NCBI GenBank assembly: GCA_046350935.1
Contig: JAXLZK010000011.1
Span: 1-64,000, forward strand
Length of the DNA stretch: 64,000 nt
Direction of reading: 5' to 3'
From: Nitrobium sp046350935
Lineage (GTDB): Bacteria; Nitrospirota; Thermodesulfovibrionia; Thermodesulfovibrionales; Dissulfurispiraceae
Positions within the stretch are counted from its first letter, which is position 1. Each line of letters begins with the position of its first letter. Below are positions 16,605 through 25,300 of the stretch, piece after piece. The notes beneath the pieces are model-generated. The model saw only the letters and a program-made list of their open reading frames with translations. It made no database searches and was not told the origin of the DNA. Both the position numbers and the translations under genes were made by a program.

Positions 16605-16647
16605 CCACCTTCGGAGAGTACGGGGGGATAGTCCGTGCTCCTCCCCA

Positions 16648-16747
16648 NNNNNNNNNNNNNNNNNNNNNNNNNNNNNNNNNNNNNNNNNNNNNNNNNNNNN
16701 NNNNNNNNNNNNNNNNNNNNNNNNNNNNNNNNNNNNNNNNNNNNNNN
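16648..16747. other. Assembly gap (100 N)
   Basis: Exactly 100 N, probably a placeholder of unknown true length. It removes the 5' part of the MoxR gene, including Walker A, and any sequence between mtbB and it. Confidence 0.98.
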
Positions 16748-17482
16748 AATCCTGCCAAGGTCATGGCGGATACTTACCAGCCCGAATATTTCGAAAAGGG
16801 GCCCCTCACCAAGGCGATGGAAGAGGGAGGGATCCTTTATATAGAGGAGTTCAACCGGATGCCGTCGGATGTTTCCAATGTACTGATTACGCCCATGGAG
16901 GAGGGTGAGATATACATGCCGAGGTACGGCACGGTACGTGCGGTTCCCCCCTTCACCGTTATTGCGGCGCAGAACCCCTACGATGATGTGGGCACGGTCA
17001 GGGTGAGCAGGGCCTTCATGGACCGCATCAACCTGATCAAGATGGATTACCAGAGTGAGGGTGAGGAAGAGGAGATTGTAAGGCTGCGAACGGGATTCAA
17101 GGATGCCGGGGTGATCTCCCTGGCGGTAAAGGTGGTGCGGAAGACGCGGGAGCATCCCGACATTAAACTGGGTGCCTCCGTCAGGGCCGCCATCGACCTG
17201 GTGGACATCTTTGCGAGCCTGCAGAAGCTCGCGGATCAGCCCGACGCAAACTTCCTGGCCGCGGCACGCATGTCCATGGCGAACAGGATCTGGCTGAATG
17301 AGATCACCGGGAGGTCCCCCTTCGAGATCGTCGAGGATATCTGGGCCGGTCTGAAGACTCACCACAGGATCTCCGCTACAGCGAAGGAGAAGTCGAACGG
17401 GGCGTCGCCCGCCCCGGAGGGGGAGAAAGGAGAAGCCGAGGCCGCACAGCAGGCCGAAAAAAAAAAGATGAGCGCTCGGTAG
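16748..17482 (+). CDS. MoxR-type AAA+ ATPase, 5' part lost in the assembly gap
   Basis: About 244 residues remain, in frame from the gap to TAG at 17480. Walker B is visible as GGILYIEEFNRMP and sensor 1 as FTVIAAQNPYD, followed by the arginine-finger region VSRAFMDRIN and a helical lid. MoxR ATPases act with VWA-domain proteins to insert cofactors or remodel metalloenzymes (for example NorQ/NorD and CbbQ/CbbO), and a VWA gene follows directly. The C-terminus is Ala/Glu/Lys-rich and ends on a run of ten A (17457-17466). A -1 slip there would continue into the VWA frame. A role in maturing or reactivating the methyltransferases or corrinoid proteins is inferred from position. Confidence 0.85.
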   Translation, partial: NPAKVMADTYQPEYFEKGPLTKAMEEGGILYIEEFNRMPSDVSNVLITPMEEGEIYMPRYGTVRAVPPFTVIAAQNPYDDVGTVRVSRAFMDRINLIKMDYQSEGEEEEIVRLRTGFKDAGVISLAVKVVRKTREHPDIKLGASVRAAIDLVDIFASLQKLADQPDANFLAAARMSMANRIWLNEITGRSPFEIVEDIWAGLKTHHRISATAKEKSNGASPAPEGEKGEAEAAQQAEKKKMSAR

Positions 17483-17505
17483 GAAACCGGTTCCTGGACC
17501 AGGTC

Positions 17506-18336
17506 ATGGTGAACGCCTCCTACTATTTCCGCGTGGCGTCGTATCTCAATACGCACCCGGAAGAGTTGCCGCTTTTCTTCGACGAGGCCGACTCGCTGGA
17601 GGTGTTCGCCAATATTTTCGGGATGCTGAAGCCGCAGGTGCGGGCGAAGGCGGTGAAGATCGCGAGCCGGATGATCATCAAGATCGCACGGCAGATCGCC
17701 GGCACGGGATACCGTTCCGGCCGGCTCACGCTGGTCAGGCAGTTCTCCGACGGCTCCGAGATCGAGCTGGACCGCAGCCTGGAGAACTATACGGAAGAGC
17801 CCGAGCGGGGAATCGTGGACAGTATCGTATCGTATGTACGAAAAAGGGAGAGGAAGGCATTTGTGGTAATGCTGGATCACAGTTATTCCATGAAGGGGAT
17901 GAAGGTCATCCTTGCCGCGATCACCGCTGCGGCGATTGCGCAGCACTTCAAGCGCGACTACGCGATCCTCGCGTTCAATAACAAGGTTTCGGTCCTGAAG
18001 GATATCGACGACAAGACGGGTGCCGAAAAGGTCCTGGAGAAGTTGTTCGCCCTTGAATTGCAGGGCGACACCGATATCCGCATGGTGCTGGAGGCCGGCC
18101 TGAAGCAGGTCGGCAGATTCGAGCGCAAAACGGGGCTTCTGCTTACGGACGCCGCATGGAACCGGGGAGGGGATCCTTTGGAAATGGCTGCCCGGTATGA
18201 TAAACTAAGTGTCATCGGCTTTCCTCCCGCCAAACACGGCCAGATCCAGCAGCTGGCGGCCAGGGGGAAAGGGGGGTTTTGCTTCGTCGACGATGAGACG
18301 GGGATAGCGGGGGCTATCCTGAAGTGCCTGAATTAG
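17506..18336 (+). CDS. VWA-domain protein, partner of the MoxR ATPase (CoxE/NorD-like)
   Basis: This 276-residue protein has a von Willebrand A domain in its C-terminal half. The metal-ion-dependent adhesion site reads VVMLDHSYSMKG (DxSxS variant DHSYS), with later metal ligands at GDTDIRM and LLLTDAAWN. The N-terminal half is helical. ATG 17506 has no good ribosome-binding site. The frame stays open back into the A10 run of the moxR gene, and the upstream residues (GNRFLDQV) look protein-like. The protein may therefore be made by coupling or by -1 frameshifting as a MoxR-VWA fusion. It ends in TAG. Confidence 0.82.
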   Translation: MVNASYYFRVASYLNTHPEELPLFFDEADSLEVFANIFGMLKPQVRAKAVKIASRMIIKIARQIAGTGYRSGRLTLVRQFSDGSEIELDRSLENYTEEPERGIVDSIVSYVRKRERKAFVVMLDHSYSMKGMKVILAAITAAAIAQHFKRDYAILAFNNKVSVLKDIDDKTGAEKVLEKLFALELQGDTDIRMVLEAGLKQVGRFERKTGLLLTDAAWNRGGDPLEMAARYDKLSVIGFPPAKHGQIQQLAARGKGGFCFVDDETGIAGAILKCLN

Positions 18337-18368
18337 GGTGTGTCTGCACACCTTGGGAGAGGAGTACC

Positions 18369-19844
18369 ATGAAGAGGGGGCAAAAGACAGGCTCTGCCGG
18401 GTGGATGGGAGTGGGGATGCAGTGTCTCACCGATGCTGAAATCCGCGATATCCACGGTGCGACGCTGAAGGTGCTGCAGTATACCGGGGTGAAGATGTTC
18501 AGCCGTGAGTCCCTGGAGATAATGGCGGCGGGAGGGGCCGACGTCGACTTCACCGCCAGCACCGTTCGTATTCCCTCGTACCTGGTGGAAGAGGCGGTGG
18601 ATTCCGCTCCGTCTTCGCTCATTCTCGCGGCCAGAGATCCCTCACAGGATGTACTGATCGGCGGAAAGAGGGTGCATTTCACGACCTTCGGCGCCGGTTT
18701 CTATGTCGACGACCCCATCACGGGACGTCGCTACAGCTCTACCAAAACGGATGTCGGATTAACGGCGCTTGTCTGTGATGCGCTGGAGAGTGTCTCTATT
18801 TTCACCGGCACGCTCGTGGCGACGGATATGCCCCACGACACTTCGGGACTGCATGAAGCCGAAGCCTTTTTGCTGAACACCACCAAGCATTGCCAGCACG
18901 GACACCTCAGCAACGGCAGGGACGCTCGTAAATTCTACGAGATGGCCATGGCGATTGCCGGCGGGGCGGAGCAGCTCAGGAAGCGCCCCATCGTCTCTAC
19001 CATGGTATGCCCTTCCACTCCCCTTCAGTTCCCGGCGGGAGTGTGCGAAATCATCGTAGAATCGGCCAGGACAGGGATCCCGGTCAATATTCTCTCGATG
19101 GTTATGGCCGGCGCTACGGGACCCGTGACCCTGGCAGGGACGTTGGTGGTGCATAATGCAGAGGTGTTGGCAGGCATTGTCCTGAATCAGCTGACCAGCA
19201 AGGGCGCCCCCGTCATCTACGGCAGCTCCTCGACCCTTTTTGACCTGCATACCCTCACGGCACCGGTGGGTGCCCCGGAACTGGGCATGATCAGCGCCGC
19301 TGCAGCGGAGCTGGCCCGGTTCTATCTTCTCCCGAGCTACGTCGGCGGTACTTAGGGGGATTCCAAGCTTATCGATGTGCAGGTAGGACACGAGAAGTCC
19401 CTTACCGCACTGCTGCCCGCCCTTGCGGGTGCGAATCTCATCTTCGGCATGGGAATGATCGAGCTGGCGGTTACGTTCAGCTTCACGCAATTGATCATCG
19501 ACGACATGATCGTCAGCGAGGTGAGAAACCTCATCAGCAGGGACCGGGGGGCTGGAGAGCTGCAGATGCCTGCGTTGCTGCATGATCCGGGGATGCACCT
19601 TGCTTCCCCGGACCGTTGGCAGCCGCAGAGGCCGAGGCAGAGGGCATCGTCCTTCACCGTCCACTCGTACCGGCCCTCCAAACAGGATATCGCGGTCGAG
19701 GCCCGCCAGAGGGTCAAGACCATTCTGTCTCTTCATGAGCCTGCGCCCCTGCCTCCCCCGGTGCGGAACAGGATACGGGAGATCATCCAGGAGGAAGAAG
19801 ACAGGAAGGCCTCCTATCGGACTGCCGGGAGGTACGGAGCATGA
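18369..19844 (+). CDS. Second MttB-family methyltransferase, pyrrolysine-containing (in-frame TAG at 19353-19355)
   Basis: The frame gives 491 codons with TAG at codon 329 read as pyrrolysine, in the context YVGGT-TAG-GDSKLIDVQVGHEK. It is clearly related to the mttB at 13006 throughout, but the C-terminal tail after about residue 395 differs: it is Pro/Arg-rich instead of the shorter helical tail. GGGAGAGGAG precedes the ATG at 18369. The stop (TGA) overlaps the start of the sigma-54 activator. It could be a second trimethylamine methyltransferase or act on another methylated amine. No corrinoid-protein gene is next to it; MoxR and VWA genes are. Confidence 0.92.
19353..19355 (+). other. Pyrrolysine codon (TAG) in the second mttB-like gene
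   Basis: Codon 329, context GGT ACT TAG GGG GAT TCC AAG, matching the first mttB at the same codon number. Confidence 0.94.
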
Positions 19845-21934
19845 TCAGAGTGGCGGACATAATGCTTGTCACTCCCCCCTACGTCTACAGCGCGGATACC
19901 GTCGATCAGACCAAAATTATCGCAAATTTCAGCAGGTTGAAAGGCATCCCGGTACTTTTGCAGTCCGGATCGTTCGCCGGGATCCTGGACAGGAGCCTCG
20001 TCTGCCAGGAGCGGATTCCGGGGAACGCCGCGGTGAGCAACTACATGAACACCGCAGCACGTCCCCTGCAGGAGAGTGATCCCCTCGTCTCGATCACAAA
20101 GATGCCGCTCGACCCGTCCGTCTCCCTGCTGCCGGTGCTGTCCGACGACGGGCACCTGACCGGGGTGATCCCTGATCCCTGGTTCATAAAGGCTGTCGCA
20201 GAGGATATCATCGAGTGTCTTGCTTCGGTGCTCTATGCCGATGTGGAGCGGAGGCCCCATGGAGTGATCATCATCAACGAGGACGGCAAGATCGTCTGCT
20301 TCAACAAGAACGCGGAGGGCATCCTCGGCATGAAGGGGAGGGACCTCTACGGGATCCATATCAACAAGGTCATTCACGACTCCCAGCTCTGCGAGGTGCT
20401 GAAAAAAGGGTATCCCCAGTGGAAGAAGAAGCTGCAGGCCGACAAGGTGACCCTGTGCAGCAACAGGTTCCCGCTGTACCAGGGGGATGAGGTGGTCGGT
20501 GCCGTCGGTATTTTCGAGGATATTTCCGAACAGGAGATGCTGCTCGAAAATCTAAGGATGCTCAGGGGTCTCAACCTCGAAATGAACGGCATCCTGGAAT
20601 CCCTGAACGACGGGATTATCGTGATGGGCAACCGGGGACAGGTGATCCGGGTGAATTCCGCTTACGAATACATCACCGGGCTCTCCGCCCACCAGATAAT
20701 GGAGCGGGACGTGAATTTCCTCATCGATCAGGGCTACCTGCCGGCGATCATCTTTGCCGAGGCGGTCGAGAAGATGCGGTCGTTCAGTATCATCGAGGAG
20801 ATCAGGGGGAGGGACTTCCTTTTCATCGCAAACCCCGTGTTCAGCGGGGACGGGAAACTGATGAGAGTAGTGGTCATTATCAAGGACATTGCCTTCCTGA
20901 ACGAGATCGTCCTGAACCTCCAGGTCACCCGGGAGCTGGCATCCCGCTTCTACAACGAGATGGAGACCATGAAGGACCGTATTTCCCAGCAGGACATGGT
21001 AGCGAACAGCACCGCCATGAGGAGGGTCGTTTCGCTGGCCCACAAGGTTGCCCAGGTCGATTCCAACGTGCTCATTACCGGAGAGACGGGCGTGGGGAAA
21101 GAGGTGGTGGCCCGGTCGGTCCACCGGTGCAGCAACCGGCTGAACGGCCCCTTTATCAAGTTGAATTGCGGGGCCATCCCGGAGCCCCTCCTCGAGTCAG
21201 AGCTGTTCGGATACGATGCAGGCGCCTTTACCGGGGCGAAACGGGAAGGGAAGCCGGGCCTCATCGAGCTTGCCGACGGGGGCTCGCTCTTCCTCGATGA
21301 AGTGGCCGACCTGCCCGTGAACCTCCAGGTCAAGCTGCTGCGTGTGCTGCAGGAGCGCGAGGTGATGCGGGTAGGGGGGACGAAATACAAGAAGGTGGAC
21401 TTCCGGCTCATTGCGGCGACCAATAAGGACCTGGAGAAAATGGTGAAGCAGAACCTCTTCCGGGAGGACCTCTACTACCGTCTCAATGTGATCCCCGTTT
21501 TCATCCCGCCGCTCAGGGACCGGAAAGAGGATATTGTCCCGCTCACCATGTTCTTTCTGAACAAGTTCAACAAGAAGTACGGCTTGACCAAGAAGCTCTC
21601 CCCCGAGGTGATCCAGAAGCTGCTGCGCTACGATTGGCCGGGGAACATCAGGGCACTCGAAAACACCATCGAGCGCCTTATCGTCACCAGCGACAGCACC
21701 ATTATCACCCTCGACGATCTGAGGGAAAAGAGCGACATCGCCGATGCGGAGGAGAGCGCGGTGAAGATGCTGCACGAGGTGATCGAGGACACGGAGAAGA
21801 GGCTGATTTATCAGGCCCTCCAGCAGTGCAAGACGACCCGTGAAATGGCGAAGATCCTCGGCATCAGCCAGTCTGCCGTGGTGAAGAAGATGAAAAAGCA
21901 CGGGATGACCAAGCTTCTCGAAGAGGCCCTTTAA
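19841..21934 (+). CDS. Sigma-54-dependent transcriptional activator with N-terminal sensory and PAS domains
   Basis: This is a 697-residue enhancer-binding protein. Residues 1-125 resemble a CBS-like or other small-molecule sensing module. Two PAS domains follow at roughly 135-235 and 250-355, then the AAA+ domain (388-610) with Walker A GETGVGKE, the sigma-54 contact loop GAFTGA and Walker B GGSLFLDEV. A C-terminal TyrR-like helix-turn-helix (KTTREMAKILGISQSAVVKK) ends the protein. The start overlaps the preceding mttB-like gene (ATGA), so it is the last gene of the operon. It is the obvious candidate to bind the GATTC palindromes and activate the three sigma-54 promoters of the island, forming an autogenous loop. 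The signal is probably a methylamine or the redox/corrinoid state. Confidence 0.92.
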   Translation: MIRVADIMLVTPPYVYSADTVDQTKIIANFSRLKGIPVLLQSGSFAGILDRSLVCQERIPGNAAVSNYMNTAARPLQESDPLVSITKMPLDPSVSLLPVLSDDGHLTGVIPDPWFIKAVAEDIIECLASVLYADVERRPHGVIIINEDGKIVCFNKNAEGILGMKGRDLYGIHINKVIHDSQLCEVLKKGYPQWKKKLQADKVTLCSNRFPLYQGDEVVGAVGIFEDISEQEMLLENLRMLRGLNLEMNGILESLNDGIIVMGNRGQVIRVNSAYEYITGLSAHQIMERDVNFLIDQGYLPAIIFAEAVEKMRSFSIIEEIRGRDFLFIANPVFSGDGKLMRVVVIIKDIAFLNEIVLNLQVTRELASRFYNEMETMKDRISQQDMVANSTAMRRVVSLAHKVAQVDSNVLITGETGVGKEVVARSVHRCSNRLNGPFIKLNCGAIPEPLLESELFGYDAGAFTGAKREGKPGLIELADGGSLFLDEVADLPVNLQVKLLRVLQEREVMRVGGTKYKKVDFRLIAATNKDLEKMVKQNLFREDLYYRLNVIPVFIPPLRDRKEDIVPLTMFFLNKFNKKYGLTKKLSPEVIQKLLRYDWPGNIRALENTIERLIVTSDSTIITLDDLREKSDIADAEESAVKMLHEVIEDTEKRLIYQALQQCKTTREMAKILGISQSAVVKKMKKHGMTKLLEEAL

Positions 21935-22381
21935 CTCTGTCCGGCATCCGAAGGAGAGCAGGCCTACTGCTAATTCCGACGATTCCTGCCACTCATTCCG
22001 GAGCAAGCCTGCCATCAATTCCGATAGAAGGTTATCAGGTCATGGTAAGAGAGGAGAGTGTTATCCTATTGCCTCGACTGGGGCATACGGAATCGCCGAA
22101 GAGTACGGTATGAAGTAATCAAAACACCATTGCGCAATTCACGCACAACTAAACTTTAAAAGCGGATAATGCGTGTAAGCACTCACGGAGACCCCTGCCT
22201 CGCCGATAGGAGTACATATTGAAATAAATCTACCGAGGAATGTTATCCAGTTTCCGGTTACTATTCCAACGCTTATGATATGTAGATATCGAAAGGACAT
22301 TTTTTGTGTAAAATCAGCAGCGTATGTTAATATTTTGGAGATGAACAGAAACTGTATAATCACTCGCTCCTCCTCCGTAGT
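21935..22381. other. Intergenic region at the left edge of the lower-GC island
   Basis: Past the left copy of the flanking repeat (21961-22030) the sequence becomes AT-richer. No gene, tRNA or clear promoter is supported. Confidence 0.5.
21961..22030 (+). repeat. Flanking inverted repeat, left copy
   Basis: ATTCCG occurs three times about 22 bp apart, with CCTGCCA between. The reverse complement aligns over about 58 bp with 29151-29210 (shared blocks GGCAGGAAT, TCGGAAT, CTTCGGAA/CTCCGGAA, GTAGG). The two copies bracket the 2157-codon STAND gene. Confidence 0.6.
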
Positions 22382-25300
22382 ATGAGAAATACCCGCAGGA
22401 AAATAGACAAGGTAAGAGCTTCCCGCGATGGTCATGAGTTTCAGGAGGCGTGGACGGCGCGCAAGGCGCTCCAACTTGTGATGCCGACCGACGGACTTGT
22501 GGGAATTGCTGTGGAAGGGCCCGCGCCCGCGGATCAGGCATATGCTTCGGCGGAAACGGTTGAGATCGCCGATCTTGTCCTGTATTACGGAAAGCACCCG
22601 ACCTTTAATGGCGCGTGGCTTGTCATCATGGTTCAGGTCAAATACTCGAAAAGCTCACAGAGCGTCCCGTACCGTGCGAGCGATGCCAAGAAGACAATTC
22701 GCAAGTTCGCGGCAGCATTCAGAAACTACAAGAGGAAGCATGGCGTGAAAGATGTAGAAAAGAAGCTTGCTTTCGAGCTGATAACGAATAGGCCCATTGC
22801 CCGTGAATTCCGCGAAGCAATAGATGGTCTGGCATCGGGAAACCCGCTGAAAGGTGATGCAAAGAAGCAAGCCGCTCAATTCATATCCGCGTGCGGATTC
22901 AAAGCTAAGGAGCTTGCTCAGTTTGCACAGAAGATCAGGATCATCGACCTTGCTGGGAGTCTAAGGCAAAACAAGCATTGTCTATCCCGCACCCTAGCTG
23001 ATTGGTCGGTTGCTCCAGACGCTATGGCGCGGGCCAGACTGGGCAATTTGCGGCAACTGGTTCGGGACAAGGCTGGCTTGGCGAGTGAAAAGCAAAACGT
23101 CATTACGCGGACAGACGTTCTCGATGCCCTAGAGCTGCAAAGCCCTGAAGACCTCCTTCCTTGCTCGGCCGGCTTTCCGGAAGTCGGCAAGGTTGTCGAG
23201 CGCGAACAGCTACAAACCGTCATCAGAAAAATTCCCAAACTGGACAAGCCTCTCCTGATTCACGCCGATGGCGGAGTTGGGAAAACTGTTTTTCTTCAAA
23301 GCCTCGCGAAGATTTTAGGTGAGACTCACAAAATCGTTCTATTTGATTGCTTCGGCGGTGGTGCTTACCGCGCACCGGAAGATGCGAGGCACCTGCCAAA
23401 GCGCGGACTGATCCACATCATCAATAACCTTGCGTGCGATGGCTTGTGCGACCCGCTCCTGCCAATCAACGAGAACATAGAAGAACTTGTCAAGGCTTTC
23501 CGTCACCGGCTCGCCCAGGCGGTTGCCACACTGCAAAGAGGATCACGTGGGACACAACTCCTGCTGTTCATTGATGCGATAGACAACGCTGCCGAACATG
23601 CGAAGGATAAAGGTGAGTCGTCATTCCCGAAGCTTTTGCTGGACAGCTTTCACCATAGCGGTCCGGTTGTTGGGATTAAGCTCATCGTAAGTTGCCGAAC
23701 ATATCGCCGCAATATCTCCAAAGGTGACATTCCTTGTGAAGAATTCGAGCTGAAACCATTCAGTCCCGCAGAAGCGGAGAAATATCTTCGCGGCCGTATT
23801 CCGAAAGCAACTGACACGCAAATACAGGTCGCCTATTCACGATCCGAAGGAAATCCCCGGATACTCGAACATCTTGCGCTCAGTGACAGGGGCCTACTTG
23901 ATCCGTCGAAAATCAACAACGTAATAAAATTGGATGACCTCTTAAAGGAACAAATCCAGAAGGCCCTCGGCGAAGCGTTGAAACGAGGCTACAAGAAACC
24001 TGACATCAATGCGTTCCTCGCCGGTTTATCGGTTTTGCCGCCGCCTGTTCCACTCGACGAGTATGCAGATGCGCACGGCATGGACCTTAGCGCAGTCAAA
24101 AGCTTCGCGGTTGACTTAGCTCCACTGCTGGAGCGAACAAGGCATGGATTGATGTTCCGCGATGAACCCACTGAAACGCTTGTTCGTGAAATCTACGCGG
24201 CCAACGCGGATACGCTGCGCACACTTGTCGAGAACCTCTTCAATAAGCAAGGAACATCGGTTTATGCGGCCAGCGCGCTCCCTGGACTCCTCCAGAAGCT
24301 TGATGACGGGAAGCGGCTGTTCGATCTGGCATTCGATGAGCGGGTTCCAACTGCGATCACGAGCACCGTTGGCAAGCAGAACATACGCTACGCAAGATTG
24401 AAAGCCGCCGTACTTCATGCAGCGCGGGAACAGGATTTCGACTTCCTAGTTCATTTGCTAGTGGAGCTATCGACCCTTGCTGCTATCAACCAGCGTGGTA
24501 CGGACTACGTGCTGGAAAATCCCGATCTAGTTATCGCATCTCACGATGTCGATGCGACCAGAAGGCTTTTCGAGACACGTACACGGTGGCCCGGAACACG
24601 CTATGCGAGACTGACGATTGCAAGCGTCTTGTCGGGCGACTTGAACGATGCGTACCGGCACGCCGTAAACGCCGATGAGTGGATTCATCACTTCTATCGG
24701 CAGGACGATGAATACCGCAGAGATAGAGTTGGGCCGGAAAGGCTCGATATTGCATCGATTCCGCTATGCCTCGTCGCCCAAGATCGGGGGCGCGATGCCG
24801 CGCGATTCATGAAGGGGTGGAAGGATTGGTACGCGTACGAAGTCGCTGAGCATATTTTCACATTGCTGCAACAAGCGCAGAAAATGGAAATCATCCCGGT
24901 AGCCAATATTCGTCGCTTCTTGGATTCCTTGAAATCGCAGCCCGGCGTCCTCGCATCCGCTCTCTCTTTTCTGGAACTCGACAACACAACGCGCCGCCTC
25001 ATTAAAGACCTTGCCAAAGCCTGCAAAAAGAAAAAAAATATTGAAACGAAGAGAGACTTCCACCGGGAAAGGGATTATCTCTTTCAGGACGGTCTCCTAA
25101 AAGCTGCCTCCATCGCGGTCGCAATGAAAATGCATGGGGAGGCGCGTGCAATTGCGGGAGTTATTCCGCACGAAAGACCGCGCCTCTGGTCCTTCACGGA
25201 TCGGTTTTCAAACAAGGACATATTTCCCTTCATCACCTACACGGCTCTTCGCTTTGCCGTGGAACGCCAATCCGTTACCGAATATGCCCTTCTTCCGCAG

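Noticed and set aside
22139..22597. Minus-strand open frame opposite the STAND gene start
   Set aside because: No ribosome-binding site or domain; half of it is antisense to a clear coding region.
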